Below, piece after piece: positions 8,047 through 17,440 of a stretch of 49,340 bases of DNA. The stretch covers positions 1 to 49,340 of the forward strand of contig JAUIAB010000023.1 of assembly GCA_030425505.1 (NCBI GenBank), in the 5' to 3' direction. The stretch comes from Bacteroidia bacterium. GTDB taxonomy: Bacteria; Bacteroidota; Bacteroidia; Cytophagales; Flammeovirgaceae. The stretch's first letter is position 1. Each line of letters begins with the position of its first letter. The position numbers and the translations under genes are program-made. The notes beneath the pieces are model-generated. The model ran no database searches and was not told the origin of the DNA. It saw only the letters and a program-made list of their open reading frames with translations.

Positions 8047-8370
8047 TCAATATTCCGCAATTAAAGATTCATATGGTATTCTTAATTGATTGTGTAGTTT
8101 TCGAATCATCTGCAAAGTCAATTTACGCTTTCGGCTAAAAATCTCTGAAACTCTACTTTTGTATCCAATAATTTTAGCTAAATCACTTTGTTCCATACGA
8201 AACTTAATTGCTTCAATTGGATAATATTCATCTTCATATTTTTCTATTAATATAGTTAACAACTCTGCTTCATCTCCTTCTATAGAGTCAGCTGGTGCGT
8301 CAAAAATACTTTCTAGTCTTTTGAGAGCCTCCTGATAATCTTTTTCTGTTTTAATTACTTTTATATTCAT
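8047..8370 (-). CDS. HigA-type helix-turn-helix antitoxin, no HigB partner
   Basis: This 107-residue protein resembles the Bacteroidota HigA family. An N-terminal helical part ('KTEKDYQEALKRLESIFDA') is followed by 'YEDEYYPIEAIKFRMEQSDL' and a C-terminal XRE helix-turn-helix ('QSDLAKIIGYKSRVSEIFSRKRKLTLQMIRKL'). HigA normally follows a HigB toxin gene. Here the gene upstream is the 499-residue GH3 protein, whose stop is only 15 bases away, so there is no room for HigB. It may be cotranscribed with the GH3 gene. It is either an orphan antitoxin or a regulator that has been kept after toxin loss. Confidence 0.8.
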   Translation of the reverse strand: MNIKVIKTEKDYQEALKRLESIFDAPADSIEGDEAELLTILIEKYEDEYYPIEAIKFRMEQSDLAKIIGYKSRVSEIFSRKRKLTLQMIRKLHNQLRIPYESLIAEY

Positions 8371-8385
8371 AATTAATTAAACCTA

Positions 8386-9885
8386 CTACAACCTCCATTC
8401 ATACAACTTATTAGCGATAACTCTATCATTAGATAGCCTGGGTACTTTATTTTGCCCTCCTAGTTTTCCAATAGACTTCATATAACTCTCAAAGGCATTA
8501 CTAGCTAGAGGAGTAATTACTAATCTTTTTAAGATTTTTCCTTGAATTAAATCTTTGTAATAAGGATTTAACTCCTGTAGTTTTTGATCAAGAACTTCCG
8601 AAAACTTATTCAGATCCGAAGGTCGTTTTTCAAATGCTATAAACCACTCGTGGTAGGGGAGACCCTCTTGTGGGTTTACCTGCGGAGCAACAGTTAGCTC
8701 AGCTACTTTTGCTTCACTGTACTGTTCTAAAGCATGGATTAGTGATTTTTCTATTTCTTCAGCTATGACATGCTCTCCAAAGGCAGAAATAAAATGCTTT
8801 ATCCTTCCAGTAACTACTATTTTATATGGGTCTTTAGATACAAACTTGATGGTATCCCCAATAGAATAACCCCATAAGCCAGCATTAGAATGAATAATGA
8901 GAGCATAATTCTTTCCTAGCTCTACGTCTTCGATGCTGAGTCTAGTTGGGTTTTCATTGAAATATTCTTCTGTGGGAATGAACTCAAAAAACATATCACT
9001 ATTCAGACACATTAACAGCCCATCATCATGCTGACTATCCTGAAAAGCGATGAACCCTTCAGAAGCAGGATAAGTTTCAATAGTATCTATTTTTCTGCCA
9101 ATAGAATCGTATAATTTATCAGCATAAGGTCTGAAATTGACCCCTCCATGTACAAAAAGGGAGAAGTGAGGAAACACCTCCTGAATACCCTTACCCGTTT
9201 TTTCAATGATTTTGTCAAAATACATTTGTACCCAAGGAGGAATACCAGAGATTAGTGACATTGGCTTTGAAAGAGTCTGCTCAATGATTTTTTCTAGCTT
9301 CTCTTCCCAGTCTTCAATACAGTTAGTTTTGTAATCTGGAAGCTGGTTAGACCTCAGATAGCTAGGAACGTGATGATTTACTATCCCTGAGAGCCTTCCA
9401 GTCAAAATATTTCCCGTCTTATCTAAAACTGGACTTCCCGATAGAAAAATCAGGTTTTTATCCAAGAAAGAAGAGTTGCCAGTTTCATAAATATAGTTGA
9501 GCAAGGCATCTCTTGCAGCATTAATATGATGTTTGATAGAATCTTTAGAGATAGGAATAAATTTGGCTCCAGAAGTTGTGCCAGAAGTTTTGGCAAAGTA
9601 AAGTGGGACTCCAGGCCAAAGGATATCTCTTTCCCCAGCAATTATACGGTCTACATAAGGCTTTAACCCTTCATAATCTCGAATAGGAACATGCTTCTTG
9701 AAAGTATCATAACTAGTAATAGCTTCAAATTGATGATCTTTTCCAAAAGCAGTAGAACTAGCTTTCTGTACAAGCTTTTTGAGAGTTCTATGCTGGGTTT
9801 CCACTGGCATTTGCAGACTCCATTTGTTTTGTTTTTTGACAACATACTTTGCCAGTGGCTTGCTTAGAAAAGATCGAAACCCCAT
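8386..9885 (-). CDS. GH3-family acyl-adenylate-forming enzyme
   Basis: This 499-residue protein has full GH3 length. The three ATP/AMP-binding motifs of the ANL superfamily, as in plant GH3 (auxin-responsive) proteins, are visible: 'AKTSGTTSGAKFIPIS' (motif I), 'ETYPASEGFIAFQ' (motif II) and 'WGYSIGDTIKF' (motif III). A C-terminal lid domain follows ('GRIKHFISAFGEHVIAEEIEKSL'). The family joins carboxylic acids to amino acids through an acyl-AMP. Bacterial members are common in Bacteroidota, and their substrate is unknown. It is predicted cytosolic. A strong terminator for the upstream peptidase lies directly before it, so it should have its own promoter, which I could not identify. Confidence 0.9.
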   Translation of the reverse strand: MGFRSFLSKPLAKYVVKKQNKWSLQMPVETQHRTLKKLVQKASSTAFGKDHQFEAITSYDTFKKHVPIRDYEGLKPYVDRIIAGERDILWPGVPLYFAKTSGTTSGAKFIPISKDSIKHHINAARDALLNYIYETGNSSFLDKNLIFLSGSPVLDKTGNILTGRLSGIVNHHVPSYLRSNQLPDYKTNCIEDWEEKLEKIIEQTLSKPMSLISGIPPWVQMYFDKIIEKTGKGIQEVFPHFSLFVHGGVNFRPYADKLYDSIGRKIDTIETYPASEGFIAFQDSQHDDGLLMCLNSDMFFEFIPTEEYFNENPTRLSIEDVELGKNYALIIHSNAGLWGYSIGDTIKFVSKDPYKIVVTGRIKHFISAFGEHVIAEEIEKSLIHALEQYSEAKVAELTVAPQVNPQEGLPYHEWFIAFEKRPSDLNKFSEVLDQKLQELNPYYKDLIQGKILKRLVITPLASNAFESYMKSIGKLGGQNKVPRLSNDRVIANKLYEWRL

Positions 9886-9900
9886 AGGATAAAAGAGAAT

Positions 9901-9934
9901 AAAAAAAGGCTGAGTTTTTTTATTAAACCCAACC
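9901..9934 (-). terminator. Intrinsic terminator of the M42 peptidase gene
   Basis: On the minus strand, GGTTGGGTTT pairs along its full length (two G-U pairs) with AAACTCAGCC around a 7-base loop, followed directly by seven T. It lies 13 bases beyond the stop of the peptidase gene. This is the clearest rho-independent terminator in the window. Confidence 0.8.
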
Positions 9935-9946
9935 TAATTTAGAGAT

Positions 9947-11017
9947 CTATTTAATATACTTAAAATCATGATTATTAGGTAGTTGCTTGAGGAACTCATG
10001 CATCAAGTTACTCACGTTCTCTACATCCTTTTTATCTACTGTTTCTACCGTAGTATGCATATACTTCAAAGGAATAGAGATTAGCGCAGAAGCAACACCG
10101 CTATTGCTGTACGCAAATGCATCTGTATCCGTACCAGTATACCTTGAGGTGGCATTTCTTTGGAAAGGAACTTTTGCTTTTTCTGCTACATTGATAAGCA
10201 TCTCTAAAAGGTTATTTTGCACAGCGGGTCCGTATGTGAGTACTGGTCCTAAACCACATTTTGTCTCTCCCTCTTCTTTCTTTTCGTACATTGGAGCGGT
10301 AGTATCATGGCACACATCTGTAATAATTGCAACATTTGGTTTTATCCTTTCAGCGATCATTTCTGCACCTCTCAACCCAATTTCTTCCTGCACAGAGTTA
10401 ACAATGTAGAGACCAAAAGGTAATTTAGTTTTGCTTTCTGTAATACTTCTAGCCACTTGCGCAATCGCAAAACCACCAATTCTATTGTCCAATGCTCTAC
10501 CACAGTAATATTTACCATTAAGAATCATTAATTCATCCTCAAAAGTGATGACACAACCCACATGGATACCCAGCTTTTCCACTTCTTCTTTGGAGCTACA
10601 GCCACAGTCGATAAAGATGTTTTTTAGGGAAGGTGCAGGCTCACTGCTCTTGTCTCTTACGTGTATTGCGGGCCAACCAAATACTCCTTTTACAAAGCCT
10701 TTTTTGGTATGAATATTTACTCGCATAGATGGTGCGATTTGATGATCGGATCCACCATTTCTGATCACGTAAATATACCCTTCTGGGGAAATGTAGTTGA
10801 CAAACCAAGAAATTTCATCTGCATGTGCTTCAATAACTACCTTGTACTCTGCCTTAGGATTGATAACCCCTACGGCAGTACCATATGTGTCTGTAAATGT
10901 TTCATCTACATAAGGCTTGATATAATCCAACCATATCTTCTGACCAGAAGACTCAAACCCTGTTGGAGATGCATTATTAAGATATTTGAATAAAAATTTT
11001 TCTGCGTCTTTTTTCAT
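9947..11017 (-). CDS. M42-family metalloaminopeptidase
   Basis: The protein belongs to the glutamyl aminopeptidase / tetrahedral aminopeptidase (M42) family, cytosolic di-zinc enzymes that trim peptides. Metal and catalytic motifs are visible in order: 'VIEAHADEISWFV' (His ligand, catalytic Asp), 'CGRALDNRIGGF' (bridging Asp), 'NSVQEEIGLRGA' (catalytic Glu and Glu ligand), 'ITDVCHDTTAP' (Asp ligand) and 'KYMHTTVETVDKKD' (final His). I chose the ATG giving 'MKKDAEKFLF' (356 residues, normal family length) over a TTG two codons upstream. A perfect -7 box lies upstream and a strong terminator downstream, so it is probably a single-gene unit. Confidence 0.92.
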   Translation of the reverse strand: MKKDAEKFLFKYLNNASPTGFESSGQKIWLDYIKPYVDETFTDTYGTAVGVINPKAEYKVVIEAHADEISWFVNYISPEGYIYVIRNGGSDHQIAPSMRVNIHTKKGFVKGVFGWPAIHVRDKSSEPAPSLKNIFIDCGCSSKEEVEKLGIHVGCVITFEDELMILNGKYYCGRALDNRIGGFAIAQVARSITESKTKLPFGLYIVNSVQEEIGLRGAEMIAERIKPNVAIITDVCHDTTAPMYEKKEEGETKCGLGPVLTYGPAVQNNLLEMLINVAEKAKVPFQRNATSRYTGTDTDAFAYSNSGVASALISIPLKYMHTTVETVDKKDVENVSNLMHEFLKQLPNNHDFKYIK

Positions 11018-11046
11018 GAACAATTGTCTCTGTTTAAATGATAACT

Positions 11047-11054
11047 CAAAAATA
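11047..11054 (-). promoter_or_regulatory. Candidate -7 promoter box for the M42 gene
   Basis: TATTTTTG on the minus strand matches TAnnTTTG and lies 30 bases before the chosen start codon. No matching -33 element was found. Confidence 0.4.
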
Positions 11055-11244
11055 GGAAAATGAAAGTAGGATTGAAACGAAGCAGAGTTATTGTTTATGT
11101 TTACTAACTAAGTAAAAGTCAAAAAACATGTAATTCAAACTTGATATATCCCATTTTTACAATATTCAAGAATTAAAATAAAAATTTAGTTATACCAGAG
11201 AATAAGTATAACTTTAAGTAAGATTTTTTACAGTCGTTTCTGAA

Positions 11245-13539
11245 ATGCGTCATTCAAGTTACAAATACTATGTTTTTGCAATATTTATACTGATTGCTTT
11301 AACTTTTTGTAGAGTTAATAATGCTTTTTCAACCCACATAGTAGGAGGGGAGATCGAGCTTAGGCATCTTACTGAAAATCAATACCAACTATCACTATTT
11401 CTGTACTTTGATGAATTTAATGGAGATCCAAGGGCTAAAGATCCAGTTATCCGAATAGATATTTTTTCCAAAAGAACCAATGGGTATATACAAAGCTTTG
11501 ATCTCCCAGTTATGAGAGAAGAGGCTGTTCCTTATACACAGCCTAGGTGTGCCATCGGTAGCTTGATAACAAGTAAAATAATCTATCAGACAGATATACG
11601 GCTTAACCCAGCAAGATACTCTGATCAGGAGGGATATTATATGGTGTACCAGAGGTGCTGTAGAAACGAAACCATAGAAAATATTGATGACCCAGGGGGA
11701 GCTGGGAGCGTATTTTATTTAGAGTTTCCAGCATTACTAGATGCTTCTGGAAATCCTTTTTTCAACTCTAGTCCTTCCTTATTCCCTCCAATTAGTGATT
11801 ATGCTTGTTTGAATAGACCTTTTAGTGCTTCCTTTAAAGCGATTGACCCAGATGGGGACTCACTCCACTACTCTTTGATAGAACCATTGAGTGGCTTTAG
11901 TAGCCGTGATGATCCTTATCCAGATCCTATTTCTGGACCTTATCCTAATGTTAGTTTTTTGCCTTCTTATCAAAATGACTACATTGTAGGGTCTCCTTCC
12001 CTTAGTATCAACCCTGTTTTAGGTAAGTTAGAGATTGTTCCAACTATTTCTGGTTTACATGTCTTTTCTGTATTATGTGAAGAGTTCAGAGATGGCAAGT
12101 TGATTGGAGCTTTGAGAAGAGACTTTCAAATATTAGTAATTGATTGCCCGCTTCAAAACCCTCCTCAAATAACATCTACCACCTCTAGTGATGGACAAAA
12201 CTATATTGACGGAGAAGTAATCACCTTTGATATTGAAGAAGACAACTCTTGCTTTCAAATCAGTACAACAGATGTAGAAGTTCCTTCAACTCTATTTGCA
12301 GAGATAATTCCTGTAGATGGAGGATCACCAGACTTTACTGTCCAACCTCGAAGACAAATAATTAACGAACAGAATAATAATGCTCTCTTTACTTTTTGCC
12401 TTACAGATTGTCCAATTAAAGTAAATGAAACAATTGATTATATAGTAAGAATAGGGGATAATTCCTGTAGCCAACCTCTTTATGATACAACATTGGTAAA
12501 GGTCAGAATTATAGATGATAATTCTTTCCCAGAGCTAAAATCAAGTTTAACTTTTGATTTAGAAAATAATATTTATTATTCTGAAATTCAAATAGATGAA
12601 TCATTAAACTTCAACTTATTTTCATCTGATTTGGATGGAGATGATTTGAGAATTTTATTTGATGGAAGAAACTTTGATTTAGCAGCAATTGGAGCTACTA
12701 CTACTCAGAGTATAAATGAGGATGGTGAAACTATTGTAGAGTTTAGTTGGATGCCTAATTGCAGTCAATTGGGCTCGAACTTCACAGCAAAAGATTATTT
12801 TTTTACAGCTTTACTTCAAGAGCGAAATTCTTGTGGTCAGTTTGTACAAGTAGACGAGCTAGACATAAAAATTACAGTTCAACCCAAGCCATTTACAAAT
12901 GAAGTGCCTGAAATCACGGCAAACCTAAACCAAATTAGCTACGATAGTTTACTCATAATCGATGCAACAATAGGAGATGTTATTGCAGTAACTCTAAAAG
13001 GTATTGATGAAGACAGTGAAGATCTTCTAAGTTTGAAGCTTATTGAAAATGAATTTCTTGCACCTTTCTTAGAAAGAAGTAGCTTTTCTTTTACTCGTGC
13101 AGAAGGTAATTCACCTTTAGAAGAGCTATTTGAATGGGAAATCAATTGTAATTTGATTGAATTAGTAACCTCACCTGTTGAGCTTGAGTTTCCTTTTGTA
13201 TTGCGAGATAGAAAAGAATGTGAGCCTTCTGCAAGTGATACTATAATGCTAAGAGTCAACTTACAGCCAATAATAGAGCAGGAGAGGAGTTATCCGAATG
13301 CTTTTACGCCAAATGAAGATAATTATAATGATGGTTTCACTATTGAAAACTTGAAAAATCATCCTTGCGTGAATGATTTTAAAGGTATTTTTATTTACAA
13401 CAGATGGGGAGAGAGAGTCTTTGAGAGTAGCGATGTCAACTTTGTATGGCAAGCAAAAAACTTTTCTTCAGGGCAGTATTTTTATTTGCTCGAGTTTGCT
13501 AGCACTAAAGTCAAAGGAAGTGTACTATTGTTAAAGTAA
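11245..13539 (+). CDS. Type IX-secreted protein with gliding-motility-type C-terminal domain
   Basis: This 764-residue protein opens with a signal peptide ('YYVFAIFILIALTFC...NAFS') followed by 'THIVGGEIELRHL', a start shared by a large Bacteroidota family of secreted proteins. The family-typical segment 'YYMVYQRCCRNETIENIDDPG' follows near residues 131-151, then several Ig/cadherin-like units with 'IDPDGDSLHY' and 'SDLDGDDLRI' loops. The last ~85 residues ('YPNAFTPNEDNYNDGF...FKGIFIYNRWGERVFES...GQYFYLLEF') are the type B CHU/gliding C-terminal domain that targets substrates to the type IX secretion system. It should be on the cell surface or released. The binding target is unknown. It stands apart from the next gene by 27 bases. 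Confidence 0.88.
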   Translation: MRHSSYKYYVFAIFILIALTFCRVNNAFSTHIVGGEIELRHLTENQYQLSLFLYFDEFNGDPRAKDPVIRIDIFSKRTNGYIQSFDLPVMREEAVPYTQPRCAIGSLITSKIIYQTDIRLNPARYSDQEGYYMVYQRCCRNETIENIDDPGGAGSVFYLEFPALLDASGNPFFNSSPSLFPPISDYACLNRPFSASFKAIDPDGDSLHYSLIEPLSGFSSRDDPYPDPISGPYPNVSFLPSYQNDYIVGSPSLSINPVLGKLEIVPTISGLHVFSVLCEEFRDGKLIGALRRDFQILVIDCPLQNPPQITSTTSSDGQNYIDGEVITFDIEEDNSCFQISTTDVEVPSTLFAEIIPVDGGSPDFTVQPRRQIINEQNNNALFTFCLTDCPIKVNETIDYIVRIGDNSCSQPLYDTTLVKVRIIDDNSFPELKSSLTFDLENNIYYSEIQIDESLNFNLFSSDLDGDDLRILFDGRNFDLAAIGATTTQSINEDGETIVEFSWMPNCSQLGSNFTAKDYFFTALLQERNSCGQFVQVDELDIKITVQPKPFTNEVPEITANLNQISYDSLLIIDATIGDVIAVTLKGIDEDSEDLLSLKLIENEFLAPFLERSSFSFTRAEGNSPLEELFEWEINCNLIELVTSPVELEFPFVLRDRKECEPSASDTIMLRVNLQPIIEQERSYPNAFTPNEDNYNDGFTIENLKNHPCVNDFKGIFIYNRWGERVFESSDVNFVWQAKNFSSGQYFYLLEFASTKVKGSVLLLK

Positions 13540-13566
13540 AAAACTGTCTTCCAAGTATATTGAACA

Positions 13567-14730
13567 ATGATTTTATTGAGCGTTTTAGGAAATCAGCTAA
13601 ATATCTTGCTAGGAGTTTCAGGGCTTATTTTGCTATTTGGACTATTACTTAAAAGGATCAAACAGCCATATATTATCGCCTACATAATTACAGGAATTAT
13701 TCTAGGGCCACATGGTTTCAAGCTAATCACCGAATACGAAACAGCAGAAATGATTGGAGAGCTGGGCTTAATCATGCTGATGTTTTTTATAGGTATGGAG
13801 ATTTCTATCAAAAACTTTATCAGTCAGTGGAAAGTGGCGCTTTTTGGTACAGGCTTGCAAATTGCCTTTAGTATTTTCTTAGTGTATATGATAGGGCTAT
13901 ATTTTGGATGGGCAATAACCAGAGTTATTTTACTTGGGTTTATTATCTCTTTGAGTAGCTCTGCTGTAGTCATCAAATTACTACAAGATTATAATCTTAA
14001 AACAAGTTCTATAGGTCAAAATATTATTAGCATACTTCTCACTCAGGATGTATTAATAGCACCAATGCTAATAATTATGACTTTACTAAGTGGAAAAGCT
14101 ATAGAGGGGAATCAACTTTTATTACAAATTATTGGAGGAGTATTTATTACTACTCTACTAGTCTTTCTTCTAAAGAAAGAAACCATATCTCTCCCATTTC
14201 ACAAGCAGTTAAAAAGTGATAAAGAGTTGCAAGTGTTTGGAGGACTAATTGTATGTTTTAGCCTTGCTTTTCTAACTTCTATTTTAGGGTTGTCTGCAAG
14301 TTTGGGTGCCTTTGTAGGAGGTGTTTTCGTTCACTCTTCTCCTTCAACTAAGTGGCTGCATAATAGCTTACACTCATTTAGAATCATCCTTGTTTCCATT
14401 TTTTTTATTTCCATTGGGATGCTAATAAACTTAAACTTTCTAGTTGAAAACTGGAAAATAATAAGTCTTTTGGTCGTGGGTGTTTTTGTTTCAAATCACG
14501 GAATTAATGCTTTTTCTCTCAAATTCTTGGGGAATACCTGGAAAGAAAGTTTTTATGGCGCAGCTTTTTTAGCTCAAATTGGAGAGTTTAGTTTTGTATT
14601 AGCTTCATTAGGATATTACAATCAAATTATTTCTTCTTTTACCTATCAGATTACCGTAATTGTTGTGTCAATAACCATCTTCTTAAGTCCACTATGGACA
14701 CTAGTAACTAAACGTTTGGTTGGAAACTGA
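13567..14730 (+). CDS. Kef-type cation:proton antiporter (CPA2), membrane part only
   Basis: This 387-residue polytopic membrane protein matches the Na+/H+ exchanger fold. It opens with 'LLFGLLLKRIKQPYIIAYIITGIILGPHG'-type TM segments, followed by 'LGLIMLMFFIGMEISIK' and 'ISLSSSAVVIKLLQDY'. About 12 hydrophobic segments are present and the chain ends directly after the last one. Kef channels of about 600 residues carry a cytosolic TrkA-N/RCK domain, which is absent here, as in many YbaL/GerN-like transporters. It probably exchanges K+ or Na+ for H+ at the inner membrane. It follows the secreted protein gene closely but without an evident functional link, and is convergent with the M14 gene 16 bases later. 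Confidence 0.85.
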   Translation: MILLSVLGNQLNILLGVSGLILLFGLLLKRIKQPYIIAYIITGIILGPHGFKLITEYETAEMIGELGLIMLMFFIGMEISIKNFISQWKVALFGTGLQIAFSIFLVYMIGLYFGWAITRVILLGFIISLSSSAVVIKLLQDYNLKTSSIGQNIISILLTQDVLIAPMLIIMTLLSGKAIEGNQLLLQIIGGVFITTLLVFLLKKETISLPFHKQLKSDKELQVFGGLIVCFSLAFLTSILGLSASLGAFVGGVFVHSSPSTKWLHNSLHSFRIILVSIFFISIGMLINLNFLVENWKIISLLVVGVFVSNHGINAFSLKFLGNTWKESFYGAAFLAQIGEFSFVLASLGYYNQIISSFTYQITVIVVSITIFLSPLWTLVTKRLVGN

Positions 14731-14746
14731 ACCTAGGTGCTCTCTT

Positions 14747-15712
14747 CTACGATTCAACTTTAGTTGAAATATGAAATATAGCATCACCCTGATAAATCAT
14801 AGGTGATTCGTTTACATTGATGATATATCCATCATTTGGGGATTTGATAAGGCTACGCGAGTCTCCATAAGGACTAACAATAGTAGCTATAGTATCTCCT
14901 TTTTTAACAAAATCATGAATGTTAATTTTTGGATGTAAAAAACCAGATCGCGAAGCTCTAATCCATTTAGAAGTTAGTATAATGGTATTTTTGTATTTTG
15001 GAATAGGCACTGTAAATTTTTCATCAAGCATATCAAAATGAGATAAAATACGCATTATTCCATCAACTGCACTTTTAGCCATCTGCTTATTAGAAGTCAA
15101 AGTTTTACAACTCTCATTTAGTAAAATAGGTATACCCATCTTTTTGCAAGTTGCCCTAAGTGATTTTGGAATGTCCTTAGAATAGACAGTGAATGGTGCA
15201 TGAAAAATTTCAGCATATTTTTTTAACTCTTCATCACTTGCTTCTACTCTAACTTGAGAAGCATTTAATCGCTGACCTCCTCCAGTATGGAAATCCATGC
15301 ATAAATCCACACAAGGCAAAATACCAGTAACAAAATGATTAGCAAATCGACTGGCTAATGATCCTTTTTTACTTCCAGGAAAAACTCTATTCAAATCTCT
15401 TCCATCGGGGAATGTCCTAGACATATGAATAAATCCAAATACATTAACAACAGGTATGCAAATTGTGCTACCTCTTTTGGGTTTATTTATTTTTCTTGAA
15501 ATCACCTGCCTTACTATTTCCATTCCATTTATTTCATCACCATGAATTCCCGACATGATAAGTACTGTTGGGCCTGGTTTATTTGAACGCTCAACATATA
15601 CTGGAGTATCTACTAATGTATTGGTGAAAAGACGTGCCATATTGAGGTTAAGTCTTTTGCTTTCGCCCATAGCTATGCTTTCTCCAAGAACGATTAATTC
15701 CTTAGTGTTCAT
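14747..15712 (-). CDS. Succinylglutamate desuccinylase/aspartoacylase-family (M14) protein
   Basis: This 321-residue zinc enzyme-like protein shows 'MSGIHGDEINGMEIVR' (zinc ligands H and E), 'VNVFGFIHMSRTFPDGRDLNRVFPG' (substrate Arg/Asn) and 'DLCMDFHTGGG' (third zinc ligand). A biotinyl-like beta barrel follows at the C-terminus ('FVKKGDTIATI...IKSPNDGYII'). The family removes acyl or amino-acyl groups from amines. It is divergent from a RimB-like protease and RimK. This combination is known from proposed RimK-linked systems in which ligated glutamates or peptide tags are trimmed. The start codon abuts a ~95-bp dispersed repeat. Confidence 0.87.
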   Translation of the reverse strand: MNTKELIVLGESIAMGESKRLNLNMARLFTNTLVDTPVYVERSNKPGPTVLIMSGIHGDEINGMEIVRQVISRKINKPKRGSTICIPVVNVFGFIHMSRTFPDGRDLNRVFPGSKKGSLASRFANHFVTGILPCVDLCMDFHTGGGQRLNASQVRVEASDEELKKYAEIFHAPFTVYSKDIPKSLRATCKKMGIPILLNESCKTLTSNKQMAKSAVDGIMRILSHFDMLDEKFTVPIPKYKNTIILTSKWIRASRSGFLHPKINIHDFVKKGDTIATIVSPYGDSRSLIKSPNDGYIINVNESPMIYQGDAIFHISTKVES

Positions 15713-16012
15713 CTTTTTAAAATTTGTGACCTGCTTAGTTTATTTGGCAACACATCTTAATCATTACTTCGTGTATACCTCAATTTTAAATCAAACATGG
15801 TTTATTTCATTTTCTATCTATTGTAACAGGGCAATTAATTGATTCTACATAAGGATATACTTTGTTTTTTATAACCATATACATATTAGTATTTTTTCCA
15901 AAAACTATCTTACAGATTCCATAAAAATTAATTGTAGATATAACTTGGAATTTTTTGATAAAGGTGTAATTTAATCAATTGATGAAATAAAAAAAGCACT
16001 TGAATAAAACAA
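15713..16012. other. Divergent intergenic region of the RimK-linked genes
   Basis: The left third is a copy of the ~95-bp start-abutting repeat. The rest is A/T-rich and without an open frame or clear TAnnTTTG box. Promoters for both the M14 gene and the RimB/RimK pair must lie here. Confidence 0.5.
15716..15810 (-). repeat. Start-abutting ~95-bp repeat, copy C1
   Basis: On the minus strand the element runs from ATGAAATAAACCATGTTTGA to CAGGTCACAAATTTTAAA and ends three bases before the ATG of the M14 gene. It is the most diverged copy; its first ATG is followed by a stop (ATG AAA TAA). Relatives are at 30361-30452, 30456-30547 and 42811-42903. Confidence 0.8.
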
Positions 16013-16444
16013 ATGGAGAAGCTTGTAATAGGTAGAATTGATAAAATAGATTTGCCAGAATATGGCTTAACTAATATTGAGGCAAAAATTGACACTGGTG
16101 CCAATCGATCTGCAATTCATTGTTCAAAAATTCACCAAATACAAGAAAATGGAGTAGATAAAATTGTCTTCCATATTCCATTAGATAGTAGTCATGGAAC
16201 TACTAAATTTTATAGTACAGACTTTTTTAAAAAAGGAGTACGAAGCTCTTCAGGTCATCTGGAGGAAAGGTATATTATAAATACGGTTGTTATTTTGTTT
16301 GGAACAAAAATTAAAACTACATTTTCACTGTCAGATAGATCTGAAATGAAATTCCCCGTTTTATTAGGCAGAAAATTACTTCGCTCAAGGTTTATTGTAG
16401 ATGTTGATAAAAAGTATTTATCCTACAATGCAAAAATGATGTAG
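16013..16444 (+). CDS. RimB-like ATP-dependent zinc protease family (DUF785) protein
   Basis: This 143-residue protein has a retropepsin-like fold signature: 'KLVIGRIDKIDLPEYGL...IEAKIDTGANRSAIHC', with D-T-G-A as the aspartyl-protease-like motif, and a second half 'RSEMKFPVLLGRKLLRSRFIVDV'. The family (COG4067) is repeatedly encoded next to RimK, and in Pseudomonas RimB has been described as a protease that acts on RpsF glutamylated by RimK. RimK follows here after 87 bases on the same strand, and an M14 hydrolase is divergent. It is small and cytosolic, with no signal peptide. Confidence 0.85.
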   Translation: MEKLVIGRIDKIDLPEYGLTNIEAKIDTGANRSAIHCSKIHQIQENGVDKIVFHIPLDSSHGTTKFYSTDFFKKGVRSSSGHLEERYIINTVVILFGTKIKTTFSLSDRSEMKFPVLLGRKLLRSRFIVDVDKKYLSYNAKMM

Positions 16445-16531
16445 CTCACGCGTGTAAACGAATCATCAATAGAATAGTTATTTGCTCATACTAACATTTC
16501 AGGTTAACTTAATTTAGCTTAAATTCACAAC

Positions 16532-17440
16532 ATGAATATTGCAGTATTATCACGAAATCCAAAATTATATTCTACAAAAAGACTTATCGAGGCAATTGAA
16601 CAAAGGGGGCACAATGGTCGGGTTATCGATCACCTAAATTGTGATATTGTAATGGATGAGGCTGGTCCGCTTTTATATTATAAAGGAGAAAAATTAGACG
16701 ATATTGATGCAATAATTCCTAGAATTGGCGCATCAGTTACTTTCTATGGTACTGCTGTTGTAAGGCAATTTGAAATGATGAAGGTTTTAAGCGCAGTTAA
16801 CTCTCTAGCTATTACCAGATCCAGAGATAAACTGAGAAGCTTACAAATTCTATCAAGAGCTGGTGTGAAAATGCCAAAAACAGCCTTTACCAATAGCAGC
16901 AAAGGAGAAAATAAAATTATGAGGCATGTAGGAAATGCCCCTGTAGTTATAAAGCTGCTTGAGGGAACGCAAGGTCTTGGAGTTGTATTAGCTGAAACAG
17001 AAAAAGGAGCAAAATCTATTGTTGAAGCATTTGATAGCCTAAAGACAAGAGTCATAATGCAAGAGTTTATTGCAGAAGCTGGCGGAGCAGATATACGTGC
17101 ATTTATTATTGATGGAAAAGTTGTTGGAGCTATGAAAAGGCAAGGCAAGGAGGGAGAGTTTCGATCTAATTTACATAGAGGGGGAATTGCTAACATAGTA
17201 GAATTGAGTGAAGATGAAAAGGCAACAGCATTGAAAGCAGCTGAAAGCATGGGGCTTGCAATTGCAGGTGTTGATATGTTACAATCTAAAAGGGGAGCAA
17301 TGGTATTAGAGGTTAATTCGTCACCAGGCTTGGAAGGAATTGAGACTGCAACAAAAAAGGATATTGCAGGAGAAATAGTTGAATACCTGGAGCGCACTTT
17401 TGAGTCTAAAGAAATTCCAAAAGATAAAATAAAAGCGTAG
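16532..17440 (+). CDS. rimK: RimK-type glutamate ligase (ATP-grasp)
   Basis: This 302-residue ATP-grasp enzyme matches RimK at full length. It has an N-terminal pre-ATP-grasp domain ('[21 protein letters not shown]', '[23 protein letters not shown]'), the ATP-binding lysine loop '[20 protein letters not shown]', '[28 protein letters not shown]', and the metal-binding '[17 protein letters not shown]'. E. coli RimK adds glutamates to the C-terminus of ribosomal protein S6. The substrate here could be S6 or another protein or peptide. It is probably cotranscribed with the RimB-like gene. Confidence 0.93.
   Translation: MNIAVLSRNPKLYSTKRLIEAIEQRGHNGRVIDHLNCDIVMDEAGPLLYYKGEKLDDIDAIIPRIGASVTFYGTAVVRQFEMMKVLSAVNSLAITRSRDKLRSLQILSRAGVKMPKTAFTNSSKGENKIMRHVGNAPVVIKLLEGTQGLGVVLAETEKGAKSIVEAFDSLKTRVIMQEFIAEAGGADIRAFIIDGKVVGAMKRQGKEGEFRSNLHRGGIANIVELSEDEKATALKAAESMGLAIAGVDMLQSKRGAMVLEVNSSPGLEGIETATKKDIAGEIVEYLERTFESKEIPKDKIKA

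Noticed and set aside
9987..10409. 140-codon plus-strand frame
   Set aside because: It is the antisense shadow of the M42 peptidase gene.
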